Shown piece by piece: positions 44,850-53,724 of a stretch of DNA of 64,000 bases. A program made the translations under genes and the position numbers. The DNA lies in the NCBI RefSeq assembly GCF_000765145.1, contig NZ_JMGA01000057.1, forward strand, positions 1 through 64,000, read 5' to 3'. Numbering within the stretch: the stretch's first letter is position 1; every line of letters starts with the position of its first letter. The stretch is from Desulfosporosinus sp. HMP52. Lineage in GTDB: Bacteria; Bacillota; Desulfitobacteriia; Desulfitobacteriales; Desulfitobacteriaceae. The notes beneath the pieces were generated by a model. That model did no database searches. It saw only the letters and a program-made list of their open reading frames with translations, and had not been told where the DNA came from.

Positions 44850-46043
44850 CTATCTCCTCGCATTAGGTTTGGTGGGAATCGAGATGGTGACAGTACTTCC
44901 ACTATAGTCGGACTTTGCGATTTTCAAACCGTAATTCTCTCCGAAATATCGTTTCAAGCGGTTGTCCGTGCTGCGGAACCCTATGCCCAGTTTATTCTCC
45001 GAATCGTGCAAGCTTTGTAAGACTTCCTTAGGAAAACCATTACCATTATCCATGACCGAAATATTAATATCATTTTTATATTTTTCAGCGGTAATTTTGA
45101 TCTTACCCCCATCCCTTTTAGGAGTAATGCCATGGATAAGTGCATTCTCAACAACCGGTTGGATGATCATGTTTGGTATTCTATAGGGCTTAATATTATC
45201 AGCAATATCAATATCATATTCTAAACGATTTTTAAATCGTATCTTCTGAATATAAAGGTATTTTTCAATGTTATCTATCTCTGCCCCTATGGTGTGTAAC
45301 TCATCGTCTTGTTTCAAATTATAGCGCAATAAATCTGAGAGACAGTAAATTAGTTCTTCTGTTGTATGAGACTTTTCGAAATAGGCAATTCGGGCAATAG
45401 AATTTAGGGTATTAAATAAGAAATGAGGGTTAATGAGCAAGGACATATTTTTAGCTTCAAGATCGATAATCTTTTTTTCCAGCATTTCTTTTTCAATAGA
45501 TAAACGAGCAATCGCTTTATCTGCGGTGTTAATACTTTGTGAAAAATCATAGCTTATGTTTTGGGTAATATGGTTGCAAATCTGTTCGTGAATTCCAATT
45601 TTATTTTCTTCAATCGTCCGTATTGCCGCAATTGATTTAGCGATAAACTCCGGTGCTAGTTCTTTCTCCTTCGCCAATTCGTTTATATCAATCAGATACT
45701 TCTGATACTCACTGTCTGTTGAGTAAACCTGGGCTCCAACAACATAACCTATGGTTTGGTTATTAATCTCAACCGGCAAAAGCATATTTGCTAGTCCATA
45801 CCGGCAGTTGAAGCGTAATTTTTTTCCTGGTTCTAATTTTGAAATATAGTCCGAACATATCCGCGCCTCATCTTCCTGGCAAATAAATTTACAGAAATCA
45901 GGAGACGGATTAAACTCAAGCAATATTTGTCCATTAGTATCAATCAGTTGCAGGGATATATTGGACAGTGATAGTAGTCCGCTATAACGGGAATACAGAT
46001 TGGCATCTAATAAGTTTTTTAAGGTTTCATTTGTCTTGTCCAT
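44850..46043 (-). CDS. PocR-domain sensor histidine kinase
   Basis: 397 aa, no membrane helix. The N-terminal PocR-type ligand-binding domain (about 10-165) carries the conserved Cys pattern Cys51, Cys55, Cys63 and Cys80. A coiled coil (175-200), a His_kinase domain with His207 in INPHFLFNTLNSI, and HATPase (PVVENALIHG, DNGNGFP) follow. PocR domains are known from regulators of propanediol and related microcompartment operons and are thought to bind small metabolites. A cytosolic sensor for choline or a product is plausible, but the ligand is not shown by the sequence. Confidence 0.88.
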   Translation of the reverse strand: MDKTNETLKNLLDANLYSRYSGLLSLSNISLQLIDTNGQILLEFNPSPDFCKFICQEDEARICSDYISKLEPGKKLRFNCRYGLANMLLPVEINNQTIGYVVGAQVYSTDSEYQKYLIDINELAKEKELAPEFIAKSIAAIRTIEENKIGIHEQICNHITQNISYDFSQSINTADKAIARLSIEKEMLEKKIIDLEAKNMSLLINPHFLFNTLNSIARIAYFEKSHTTEELIYCLSDLLRYNLKQDDELHTIGAEIDNIEKYLYIQKIRFKNRLEYDIDIADNIKPYRIPNMIIQPVVENALIHGITPKRDGGKIKITAEKYKNDINISVMDNGNGFPKEVLQSLHDSENKLGIGFRSTDNRLKRYFGENYGLKIAKSDYSGSTVTISIPTKPNARR

Positions 46044-46403
46044 GGTTTTAGCAAAACTTCCTTCTCAATGATTGATTCTAATTTCTCTTAGCGGATAACA
46101 GCTTCTTAGATTGAAGTTTTTTCAGATTCCTGTTGAGTTATGCTTGTCAATCTGCCCCTAATAAATAAAAAAGAATCAACCACTGTCTCTACAGTAGTTC
46201 AATTCATTAGATACATCAGAACCCGGCATTTCATAAAAGGATCTTGTAACATAACCACTTTTTTTGCCGCTACAGGCAGATATATGTCACAGATTCGGAA
46301 CATTTCAATTCATAATACAACACCGACATTAAAATGTAAATAAAACGAAGGTCAAAACCTCGATAAGAGATTTGACCTTCGTAACATTCTGTCTTATAGG
46401 TTA
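46044..46403. other. 360-bp region between cut operon end and sensor kinase
   Basis: It contains the cut-operon terminator at 46345-46382 and AT-rich sequence that should hold the kinase promoter. A plus-strand frame 46140-46343 has no ribosome site and is rejected as a gene. Confidence 0.5.
46345..46382 (-). terminator. cut operon terminator
   Basis: ACGAAGGTCAAA/TTTGACCTTCGT, 12-bp perfect stem with further partial pairing (CTC/GAG) inside; the minus strand then reads TTTTATTT. About 20 bases after the last shell gene. Confidence 0.9.
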
Positions 46404-46691
46404 TTAAGCTTTTTTGCCACCGGGAAGCATCATTTCTACGTCACCGTGTGGACGAGGAATGACATGAACAGAGATTAATTCTCCAACTCGTTGAGCGGCA
46501 GCAGCACCGGCATCGGTAGCAGCTTTAACGGCTCCAACGTCTCCTCTTACCATAACGGTTACTAAGGCACCACCGACTTTTTCATAACCCATCAGTGTAA
46601 CGTTGGCTGCTTTAACCATAGCGTCTGCTGCTTCAATTGCTCCTACCATACCTCTGGTTTCAATTAATCCTAAAGCGTCTGATTTATTCAT
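46404..46691 (-). CDS. BMC-H hexameric shell protein (PduA/EutM-like)
   Basis: 95 aa, one BMC domain. It begins with the family block [25 protein letters not shown] and contains [23 protein letters not shown] and HVIPRPH near the end. This is a major facet protein forming six-fold tiles with a small central pore through which choline or products may pass. AGGAGG precedes the ATG. Last gene of the cut operon and separated from the other two BMC-H genes by about 13 kb, which suggests differently timed expression. Confidence 0.95.
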   Translation of the reverse strand: MNKSDALGLIETRGMVGAIEAADAMVKAANVTLMGYEKVGGALVTVMVRGDVGAVKAATDAGAAAAQRVGELISVHVIPRPHGDVEMMLPGGKKA

Positions 46692-46712
46692 TGTTGTTTC
46701 CTCCTAATAATT

Positions 46713-47354
46713 TTATTTTAGAATCGTTATTCTTGAACTTGATGTGAGAGCCATAGCATTTGCTTCTTCAGTGTCGATGTGAAACTCAAGGGCTGAAGTA
46801 TTGGTAGCTCTGATGACGACATTCGAGTAGGTTCCTCCTCGAAGTCCGTCTATTTGAATGGTTACCCTATCCCCATCCTTTACCCCAAAGTTTTTAGCAT
46901 CTTCCAGGCTCATGTGAATATGCCGCTGGGCAATTACCAGACCTTGGGTAAGAAGGATACTTCCTTTGGGACCAATGAGGGTGACTCCCGGGGTTCCTTG
47001 CAGGTCTCCCGACAGCCTCACCGGAGCGGTTATACCAAGTTTAAAGCAATCTGCCTGGAGTATTTCCACCTGTGATTCACTTCTCGCCGGCCCCAGGATA
47101 CGCACTTTTTCAATAGCACCTTTGGGACCAGCTATGATCAGAGTTTCTTTACAAGCATACTGCATAGGTTGAGATAAATCCTTGGTCTTTGTCAATTGGT
47201 ATCCTGCCCCAAATAAGGTTTCTAAATCTGCTTGGGACAGATGAATATGACGGTTTGATATTCCTACCGGTATTGAACTTAAGTCCTTGTTCAAATAACC
47301 CCCCTCTTTGATTGCTTCCAGCACCAGTGCTGCTAACTCCTCATAGTTCGCCAC
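46713..47354 (-). CDS. pduL: phosphate propanoyl/acetyltransferase
   Basis: 213 aa. Converts acyl-CoA plus phosphate to acyl phosphate, recycling CoA inside the compartment. The two zinc-binding His pairs are visible: His36/His38 in SNRHIHLS and His145/His147 in AQRHIHMS. An N-terminal amphipathic helix (about residues 3-18, EELAALVLEAIKEGG) is the kind of encapsulation peptide found on compartment enzymes. GTG start with GAGGTG upstream. Here it would make acetyl phosphate from acetyl-CoA. No acetate kinase lies in the operon. Confidence 0.94.
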   Translation of the reverse strand: MANYEELAALVLEAIKEGGYLNKDLSSIPVGISNRHIHLSQADLETLFGAGYQLTKTKDLSQPMQYACKETLIIAGPKGAIEKVRILGPARSESQVEILQADCFKLGITAPVRLSGDLQGTPGVTLIGPKGSILLTQGLVIAQRHIHMSLEDAKNFGVKDGDRVTIQIDGLRGGTYSNVVIRATNTSALEFHIDTEEANAMALTSSSRITILK

Positions 47355-47356
47355 TT

Positions 47357-48841
47357 TTAGTTATCACCTCTTTTTTTCAGCATGGAAATGACTTCATTCA
47401 CAACGCTCATGATCTGATCGTCACTGATGGCACTAGGCATGCCACTTTGTGTATCGCAAGCTGAATAGGCGGGGGTTTGATTTTCGGTAACATCTTTGAT
47501 TCCGTAGGCAACACGTTTTATATTGATTAAGTGCATGGGGGTTACATTGTCGGAGGTTGCACTTCCGCCCCAAGTACCGCAACCCAGTGTAAAGGATGGA
47601 GAAAGACCTGTACTTGCGCCTACGCCGCCCTGACTGGAGGCTGTATTGACCAAGATCCTAAATACAGGTTTTTCAGCAAATTTAAGGGCCATTTCAGGAT
47701 TTTGAGTATGAATGGAAAGGCTGTGTCCGACACCACCGTTATTTAAGAGTTTAATGCACAGCTCACAAGCTTCTTCCCAGTCTTTTACGGTATAAAATGC
47801 CAATACGGTGGTTAGTTTTTCATAAGATAAGGGGTATTCTTCACCCACACCGTGTTGTTCTCCCAACAGGACTTTAGTACCGGCTGGAATGGTTATGCCC
47901 GCGCCTTCTGCAATAACCGCTGCTGATCTGCCTACCATTTTGGCGTTCATGGCATGATTACGAGTAAACAGATTTTTGGCAACTTTGCTTGTTTCCTCAG
48001 GTGTCATGAAGTAGCCGCCCTGACGTTTGAACTCTTCCATGACCTGGTCACGTAGGCATTCTTCAACAATAACCGATTGCTCGGAAGCGCAGATAGTTCC
48101 ATTGTCAAAAGTTTTGCTGGCGATAATATTTCGGACTGCTTTCGGGATATCGGCAGTTCTCTCAATATAAGCCGGAACGTTGCCCGGTCCAACACCTAAG
48201 GCTGGTTTTCCGGCGCTGTAGGCCGCTTTTACCATGGCTGAGCCACCTGTGGCAATAATCAAGGCGACTTCATTACATTTCATCAGCTCATTGGTGGCAC
48301 CCATGGAGGGTTTAGAGATGCACCCAATAATATTGGCCGGAGCACCTGCAGCGACGGCAGCATCATTCATTAGTCTTGCTGCTTGGAGGGTGCATTTTAG
48401 AGCCGAAGGATGGGGGGAGAATACAATCCCGTTGCGGGACTTAATAGCAATAATCGATTTATAGATAGTCGTAGATGTGGGATTCGTTGATGGGATAATT
48501 CCCATCAGTAGTCCTACCGGTTCAGCAATTTCGATAAGTTTGTTGACCTTATCATCTTTGATGACTCCAATGGTTTGCATGGGTTTGATGAATTCGTAGA
48601 GTTCTGTTGAAGCAAAACGATTTTTAAAGATCTTATCCTCTACTTTACCAAAGCCTGTTTCCTCTACTGCCATTTTTGCCAGTGAAATTGCATTCTCCTC
48701 AGCTACTTTGACCATATTTTGGATGATTTTATCAATCTGCTCAGCATTAAATTTTGCCAGCTCACATTGGGCTTGTTTAGCTTGACGAGCAATATTTCTG
48801 GTCTCTTGTACGGATTGTAAATCATAATCAAAGTTTTCCAA
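47357..48841 (-). CDS. CoA-acylating acetaldehyde dehydrogenase (EutE/PduP-like)
   Basis: 494 aa. Oxidises acetaldehyde with NAD+ and CoA to acetyl-CoA. The catalytic Cys251 is present in FDNGTICASEQS; PSTNPTSTT and GVGPGNVPAYIE are the NAD- and substrate-loop motifs. The C-terminal segment (DDQIMSVVNEVISMLKKRG) is an amphipathic helix after a flexible stretch, matching an encapsulation peptide. TTG start with GGAAGG nine bases upstream. It handles the acetaldehyde released by CutC. Compare the paralogue at 58176-59657, in which this Cys is Ser. Confidence 0.95.
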   Translation of the reverse strand: MENFDYDLQSVQETRNIARQAKQAQCELAKFNAEQIDKIIQNMVKVAEENAISLAKMAVEETGFGKVEDKIFKNRFASTELYEFIKPMQTIGVIKDDKVNKLIEIAEPVGLLMGIIPSTNPTSTTIYKSIIAIKSRNGIVFSPHPSALKCTLQAARLMNDAAVAAGAPANIIGCISKPSMGATNELMKCNEVALIIATGGSAMVKAAYSAGKPALGVGPGNVPAYIERTADIPKAVRNIIASKTFDNGTICASEQSVIVEECLRDQVMEEFKRQGGYFMTPEETSKVAKNLFTRNHAMNAKMVGRSAAVIAEGAGITIPAGTKVLLGEQHGVGEEYPLSYEKLTTVLAFYTVKDWEEACELCIKLLNNGGVGHSLSIHTQNPEMALKFAEKPVFRILVNTASSQGGVGASTGLSPSFTLGCGTWGGSATSDNVTPMHLINIKRVAYGIKDVTENQTPAYSACDTQSGMPSAISDDQIMSVVNEVISMLKKRGDN

Positions 48842-48932
48842 TTTACTATTCCTTCCTCACACTGTCTTAGCTTTTTAAACACTTTTTACTGTTTGTACTC
48901 GTGCCTGGATTATTCTTAGTTTGTAATTTCCT

Positions 48933-49619
48933 CTATCCCCTAAGATCAGCCCAGTTTGCCGGGTAGGTTACATAAAAGAGTTTAGCATAATCTGATGAAC
49001 TCCAGGTTACTTTAGAACCTTTAGGTACTAGGAGGGCATCACCCTGATGAGCATGATAAGTCTCTCCATTAATGGTGATGGACAGGCTTCCTTCGAGAAC
49101 TACATCTATCTCTTCATAGTCTAACTCCCACTCAAAGGTGGATTTCTCGATGGTCAAAAAACCTGCGCTCATCTTAGATTCATCTTTACTGATTACTTCA
49201 CGATAAGCTACGTTGGTACCGGGACTACCAGTGTCAAAGGTCTCAAGCTTTACGGTTCTACCTTTTACAACTTTCAGCCCGCTTTTTGATTCTCGATCAC
49301 TGCTAAAAGGTGATTCGGGAGATGATGCAGGGATATTTGCCATGAGCTTGTTGGTTAATACAGCTTTGACAACTTGAAAGATCATTTCCGGGTCAATCTC
49401 GTTTTCACCGCCGCTTTTTTGCGGTTCGTTGTTTTTAGAAATTGGATTACCTACTGTCGTTGGATTTGCCGTTGATTCTGTCGTCGTAAATTCAATTCCC
49501 AGATCTCTAGCCAGATCCTTAGCTGCCAGTGTAATAATAGTATTACTGTCAACGAAGTATTGTTTTTGCCCCTTTTTTGCTGCATCTTTTACTTCGTTTG
49601 CACTAATAAGTTTTTTCAA
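48933..49619 (-). CDS. eutQ: EutQ-like cupin protein
   Basis: 228 aa. The N-terminal segment (LISANEVKDAAKKG...TLAAKDLARDLGI) matches the short module at the start of EutQ and also resembles the start of the EutT-like protein in this operon. The linker (50-115) is low in complexity. The C-terminal cupin (about 130-228) has FEWELDYEEIDVVLEGSLSI and HAHQGDALLVPKGS strands typical of EutQ, for which acetate-kinase activity has been reported in Salmonella. If that holds here it could supply the missing acetate kinase. TTG start with AGGAGGTG five bases upstream. Confidence 0.88.
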   Translation of the reverse strand: MKKLISANEVKDAAKKGQKQYFVDSNTIITLAAKDLARDLGIEFTTTESTANPTTVGNPISKNNEPQKSGGENEIDPEMIFQVVKAVLTNKLMANIPASSPESPFSSDRESKSGLKVVKGRTVKLETFDTGSPGTNVAYREVISKDESKMSAGFLTIEKSTFEWELDYEEIDVVLEGSLSITINGETYHAHQGDALLVPKGSKVTWSSSDYAKLFYVTYPANWADLRG

Positions 49620-49673
49620 GGCCGCACCTCCTTTCGCTGGAATTATTTATAAAAGTTATGGGATTAGCTTAGA

Positions 49674-50222
49674 TTAGAACAAGGATTCCCATAATCTGTC
49701 GGAGGGCGCAGGGATTATCTCAGTATCCACTAACAAGCCTTTTTCCATGGCGATAGCCTTTCCAGCCTCGATGCTTGCTTCTACGGCACCTACATCCCCG
49801 GTAAAGGTGAAGTAAGCTTTGCCCCCCAGCCCGCTGCCTAAACGCAGCTCCAGAGCTTGGACATCGGCAGCTTTGAGGGCTGCATCAGCTGAGATAATCA
49901 TGGAGGCCATTGAAAAGCATTCCATAATTCCCAAAGCCCCGGTTCCATCCGGCATAGAAGTTGCTGTTATGGCAGGAAAGACCCCCGGATGAACATTAGC
50001 AAGAACAAAGCTGTCTACCAGATATTCCCCAGCTGTTTCTACACCGACTCCGACTGAGCTTTCCACGGCAGCAACATCCCCTTTAATGATAGCGATATAC
50101 TTGCCGGGACAAACGGGGGTTGCACTAACCACTTCAACGTAGGCAGTTTTAAGCATCAAGTCTGTGGCATTTATCCCTCTAGCAATACTGGTAAGCTCAA
50201 TCATACCTATTGCACTATACAT
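49674..50222 (-). CDS. BMC-T trimeric shell protein (PduT-like)
   Basis: 182 aa, two BMC domains in tandem. It closely follows PduT: the first repeat has IELTSIARGINATDLMLKTA and PVCPGKYIAIIKGD. Cys38 lies at the position where PduT holds a [4Fe-4S] cluster on the three-fold axis, and the second repeat begins GIMECFSMASMIISADAALKAADV. It may pass electrons across the shell, which fits the RnfC/PduS-like protein encoded immediately upstream. The start overlaps that gene's stop by one base (TAATG). Confidence 0.93.
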   Translation of the reverse strand: MYSAIGMIELTSIARGINATDLMLKTAYVEVVSATPVCPGKYIAIIKGDVAAVESSVGVGVETAGEYLVDSFVLANVHPGVFPAITATSMPDGTGALGIMECFSMASMIISADAALKAADVQALELRLGSGLGGKAYFTFTGDVGAVEASIEAGKAIAMEKGLLVDTEIIPAPSDRLWESLF

Positions 50223-51553
50223 TACGAACCCACCTTTATCAAAATAGAATTGTCCTTAATTTCTTTCACAGTTCCGTTTAAGCTAGCGTGAACCGTTGCT
50301 CCTAGACTGCCATCCGGAATTTTACCGATAAGCTGTCCGGCTTTTACCTTTTCGCCAACTGCGACAGTAGGTATTGCCGCTGCCCCAATGTGTTGTCGAA
50401 GGGGGATCCGAATGGTTTTAGGCCGAAATTCAACCTGAGTCAGAGGTGCCGGCTTATCGAAAGTTGTTAAGCCGATTTTGATAATTAAACGTTTACTTGG
50501 GATAAGGCGGTATTCTCTGCTAGACCTGGCTTGGAAATCCATCTGAACAGGCTGATACTTGATCCCTTGTTCTGCCAGCTTTTGCTTGTACAAACTATTG
50601 ACGGATCTGGGATGTAGATTGACAGGACAGGAGTATAATTCACAGGCATTGCATTCGCAGCATAATTGAGCAATTTGTTGTTCTTTAACATCTTCAAGAT
50701 TGTAACTTAAGGCTCGCATGACTTTATGAGGCTGCATATTATGACCCAGCAAATAACGAGGGCACAAATCAGTGCACATGCGACATTGTTCACAGGCCGT
50801 TTTGCCTATTACTCTGGCTCGCTCAAGACTTACTGTTTTTTTACGGATCAGAAAGTGGTCTTTCTTGAGCAGTACATAACCTTTGCTTTTTTTAGTGACA
50901 TAACCATCAAGACTTTCCATCACCGAGCCCATCATGGGACCGCCGTCTATTACCGCATAGTCATCCAGATTTTTAACTCCACATTGTGCGATAACATCAC
51001 GGATAGCCGTCCCCACCGGAACTTTTAGGGTCAGGCGCTGGGGGACATCCCCAGCGACAGTAATGTAGGTTTCTGTCACAGGTTTTCCTTCCAGGGCGTT
51101 CCAGATATTGAGGGCCGTCTCCGAATTGATAACGACACAGCCGACTTTCAGAGGAATAGACACTTCCGGAACAATTCTTTGAGTCAGCTCATGAACCAAA
51201 ACCTGCTCATCGCCGGCGGGATAAATATCTCTTAGTTCCATAACTTCCATGTAATTGGAAAGTCCCAAAGCAGCAATTCTTTCTCTCATGAGAACTATGA
51301 CCTTTTTGTGTTTGCCTTTTATGCCGATGATAGCTTTGCGAGCTTCGATGTATTTCCCGGCTGCTTCCATTCCTTTAATGATTTGATCAGGAAACATCTC
51401 CATCAGCTGCTGATCCACTCTTAGCAGAGGTTCACATTCAGCTCCATTAAGCAAAATATATTCAGCTTTAGAAGTTAGTTTAGCGTGAGTCGGAAATCCG
51501 GCTCCTCCAGCCCCAATAACCCCTGCATCCTTAACAATGTTTAGTAGATCCAA
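50222..51553 (-). CDS. pduS: PduS/RnfC-like electron-transfer flavoprotein
   Basis: 443 aa. An N-terminal RnfC-like nucleotide/flavin domain (GVIGAGGAGFPTHAKL, GAECEPLL), an SLBB segment (about 160-200), and two ferredoxin sites: Cys254/257/260/264 (CEQCRMCTDLCP) and CCECNACELYSCP. A lipoyl-like C-terminal domain follows (GEKVKAGQLIGKIPDGSLGA). In the propanediol compartment PduS reduces cobalamin and pairs with the PduT Fe-S shell protein. In this B12-independent pathway it more likely reoxidises NADH or moves electrons through the shell. TTG start with GGAGGTGG six bases upstream. Confidence 0.92.
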   Translation of the reverse strand: MDLLNIVKDAGVIGAGGAGFPTHAKLTSKAEYILLNGAECEPLLRVDQQLMEMFPDQIIKGMEAAGKYIEARKAIIGIKGKHKKVIVLMRERIAALGLSNYMEVMELRDIYPAGDEQVLVHELTQRIVPEVSIPLKVGCVVINSETALNIWNALEGKPVTETYITVAGDVPQRLTLKVPVGTAIRDVIAQCGVKNLDDYAVIDGGPMMGSVMESLDGYVTKKSKGYVLLKKDHFLIRKKTVSLERARVIGKTACEQCRMCTDLCPRYLLGHNMQPHKVMRALSYNLEDVKEQQIAQLCCECNACELYSCPVNLHPRSVNSLYKQKLAEQGIKYQPVQMDFQARSSREYRLIPSKRLIIKIGLTTFDKPAPLTQVEFRPKTIRIPLRQHIGAAAIPTVAVGEKVKAGQLIGKIPDGSLGATVHASLNGTVKEIKDNSILIKVGS

Positions 51554-51574
51554 CGTCTACCACCTCCGGTTTCA

Positions 51575-51835
51575 TTAAAACGTACAGTCTTCGTCGATAA
51601 TTCCTACAATTGCGGAATCAATGGGAATATCTTCACGGTCGAACATTTTACGGGCTGAGCTGCCGTTACAGACAAGTACTCGCTCTCCTATGCCGGCGCC
51701 GATGGTGTCGGCAGCTATCATGATCCGTCCGGCATCAATGCCGCCCAGGACCTCTATCAACATGAATTTCAGACCTATGAGGGAATCGGCTTTGCGCGTC
51801 GACCATATACTATCAATTACTTTTGCTGCAATCAT
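51575..51835 (-). CDS. BMC-P pentameric vertex protein (EutN/CcmL-like)
   Basis: 86 aa. Caps the twelve vertices of the polyhedral shell. The family start (MIAAKVIDSIWSTRKADSLIGLKFMLIE) and the block IMIAADTIGAGIGERVLVCNGSSAR are intact, and DSAIVGIID closes the barrel. Its ATG overlaps the stop of the preceding BMC gene by four bases (ATGA). Confidence 0.95.
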   Translation of the reverse strand: MIAAKVIDSIWSTRKADSLIGLKFMLIEVLGGIDAGRIMIAADTIGAGIGERVLVCNGSSARKMFDREDIPIDSAIVGIIDEDCTF

Positions 51836-52143
51836 CGAATTTCACCGACTTTATCTTTATTTAATTTATACTGAATCTCATTAATGGCGGCCTCTACCGA
51901 TGCCGTATCTCCAAAGATAGCAATCATAATCAGATTCTGGGGACAATGCCCTTTGATGTCTTCGACTGTTACTCCGGCAGCTTTTTCTGCAACATCGGCG
52001 GCAAAAACCATATCAATCAAACGACCTTGCACCAAACCCACAGCATCATAGTTCTCAATAGGGATTGTAGAAGCCGAGCCTTTGCGCCGAAAGAGAATAT
52101 CTAAGGTCCCACTGGACGGGGATTTTATAATTCGGTATTCCAT
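51832..52143 (-). CDS. divergent BMC-domain protein (GrpU-like)
   Basis: 103 aa. The first 30 residues are not BMC-like; the BMC fold begins at about residue 32 (DAVGLVQGRLIDMVFAADVAEKAAGV) and ends with IAIFGDTASVEAAINEI. A single Cys67 sits in GHCPQN, at the loop facing the pore. GrpU, a shell protein of glycyl-radical compartments, binds an Fe-S cluster through a Cys in a similar place, so an Fe-S site at the hexamer or trimer axis is likely. The assignment to GrpU is from memory of the motif and needs alignment. Confidence 0.78.
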   Translation of the reverse strand: MEYRIIKSPSSGTLDILFRRKGSASTIPIENYDAVGLVQGRLIDMVFAADVAEKAAGVTVEDIKGHCPQNLIMIAIFGDTASVEAAINEIQYKLNKDKVGEIR

Positions 52144-52162
52144 GGTTAAACCTCACTCCTGC

Positions 52163-53005
52163 CTATAGTTCTTCTTGAGTGCAGTTAAGGGCAATCCCCA
52201 AAGGGGTTACAAACATAGGATTCTGAGGTTTATAGGTAGGAAGTTTAGTTTGTTTGGCAATGATATCTTCAATTCCCTCCAAGCAACAGGTGCCGCCTAC
52301 CAGATATAGTTCTTTTACGGAATATTTTTTAATGTGACGACTGATAATGGTTGAGACTTTTTCTATAACCGGTCGGATTACCGGAATCAATTCTCGATGG
52401 TTTTTAAAATCACGTTTATAGACATCTGCTTCGTCAAAGCTCATTTTGTAGGCTCCGGAAATAACCAGGGAAAAATGAGTACCGCCTGTCGGCTCATCTG
52501 CAACGTAAATCACTTTGCCATCTTTCAAGATGGCAATCCCTGTTGTTCCTCCACCAATATCAATAATTGCCCCATCTTTAATTTTCAGTACGGCGTTAGC
52601 TGCCGTTGGTTCATCTAAGATATTAGTAATTTCAAAACCTGCTGCCTGTACTACATTTTTAATGGCTCCTGAGTCTAGGGTATCAGTTCCTGGGGGCAGG
52701 GCTGCTGCCGCATAAATCAGTTCAGTGCCAAGCTTTTCTTCAATTTCTTGTTTTAACTCTTTGACAATGCGAATAGCACCTATATAGTCCACCACCATGC
52801 CATCTTTAACCACACTGGCAAAGCGATATGCCCCGGCAACCGGTTGATAATTTTCATCAAGGACAGCCAAAACGATATAGGCAGTTCCCAAATCAACACC
52901 TGTATAATAAACTGAGGATTTGTTGATTATGGGTGTTTCAATAACTTTCTCAAAATCACTAACAAGCTGGTCGCAGTATAGAAAGGTTGAATTTACTGTG
53001 TCCAT
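52163..53005 (-). CDS. eutJ: EutJ-like actin/Hsp70-fold chaperone
   Basis: 280 aa from ATG 53005, placed by GGGGGG five bases upstream; a slightly longer frame starts at 53023. Actin-fold signature motifs are visible: VDLGTAYIVLAVLD (phosphate 1), VVDYIGA, AAALPPGT, ILDEPTAANAV, IDIGGGTTGIAIL (phosphate 2) and LVGGTCCLEGIEDI (adenosine). EutJ is thought to help assembly or reactivation of compartment enzymes. Overlaps the 3' end of the upstream EutT-like gene by 13 bases. Confidence 0.9.
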   Translation of the reverse strand: MDTVNSTFLYCDQLVSDFEKVIETPIINKSSVYYTGVDLGTAYIVLAVLDENYQPVAGAYRFASVVKDGMVVDYIGAIRIVKELKQEIEEKLGTELIYAAAALPPGTDTLDSGAIKNVVQAAGFEITNILDEPTAANAVLKIKDGAIIDIGGGTTGIAILKDGKVIYVADEPTGGTHFSLVISGAYKMSFDEADVYKRDFKNHRELIPVIRPVIEKVSTIISRHIKKYSVKELYLVGGTCCLEGIEDIIAKQTKLPTYKPQNPMFVTPLGIALNCTQEEL

Positions 53006-53664
53006 TTCTTCCCCCCCAAGCATTTCCAGATCATCATGCCGAGTATATTAATGATCAGATTAACTGAATCAATTAAATCTTGTCGTGAGCAGCTTTGCTT
53101 TTCTTCATTCCAGTAGGCTTCTAAGATTGCTGGTTCGATCTCTCGTAGGGAGGCGCGCAAGTAGTTTAACAGAGCAATTTCTTTGCTATTCTCCGATTCA
53201 ACTTGAAACTCACTAAGGTCAACTTGCTTTTCCAGCTTAGCGGAACGATCGCTGATTTCTTCTTCTGACCATCCCCAGAATTGAATTTTTTCCGAGGTAA
53301 TCTGCCCTCGTTCAGCCTTTTTCACATTTTGGAAGCATTTTCCCAGTTCTATGACTTCCTCAGACAGGATAGCATTTCCGAAATGGAATAGTTCCGCGGC
53401 GATTAGCAGAAATAACGACTCCAGACAATCTATTTTGCCTAGCAATCTAAGAATCATCCAACTTTCCCTTGATTGTGCCTGGTTGGATGTGTCACTAGGT
53501 TGTTGCTTGTCAACATTTGCCTGATTCTGAACCAGCGTAACACGTCGATCCACAAGAAATTGACGAGCTCCGGGTGTAATCTTGGTATCCGGTTCTAGAG
53601 AATAAGTTGTAAAGGGCTCTCGTCTGTATAAATCTCGCAGTTCCATCTCTGTGATGAATTTCAT
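52993..53664 (-). CDS. protein with EutT-like N-terminus
   Basis: 223 aa. Residues 1-45 (FITEMELRDLYRR...ITPGARQFLVDRRV) match the start of EutT cobalamin adenosyltransferase and resemble the start of EutQ. The remainder is helical with a Trp-rich middle (IQFWGWSEEE) and no HxCxxC metal site of EutT. Since choline cleavage needs no B12, a true adenosyltransferase would have no client here; a repurposed assembly or cargo-linking role is more likely. GGTGAGG precedes the ATG. Found between EutP-like and EutJ-like genes. Confidence 0.65.
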   Translation of the reverse strand: MKFITEMELRDLYRREPFTTYSLEPDTKITPGARQFLVDRRVTLVQNQANVDKQQPSDTSNQAQSRESWMILRLLGKIDCLESLFLLIAAELFHFGNAILSEEVIELGKCFQNVKKAERGQITSEKIQFWGWSEEEISDRSAKLEKQVDLSEFQVESENSKEIALLNYLRASLREIEPAILEAYWNEEKQSCSRQDLIDSVNLIINILGMMIWKCLGGKKWTQ

Positions 53665-53724
53665 TGCCTCACCTCACCTTCCTTAAATCTCTTTATAAAT
53701 CTCCCGGACTATCATTTCTGCAAA

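Noticed and set aside
46140-46343. 67-codon plus-strand gene between the cut operon and the sensor kinase
   Set aside because: No ribosome site, no recognisable fold, and it overlaps the expected kinase promoter.
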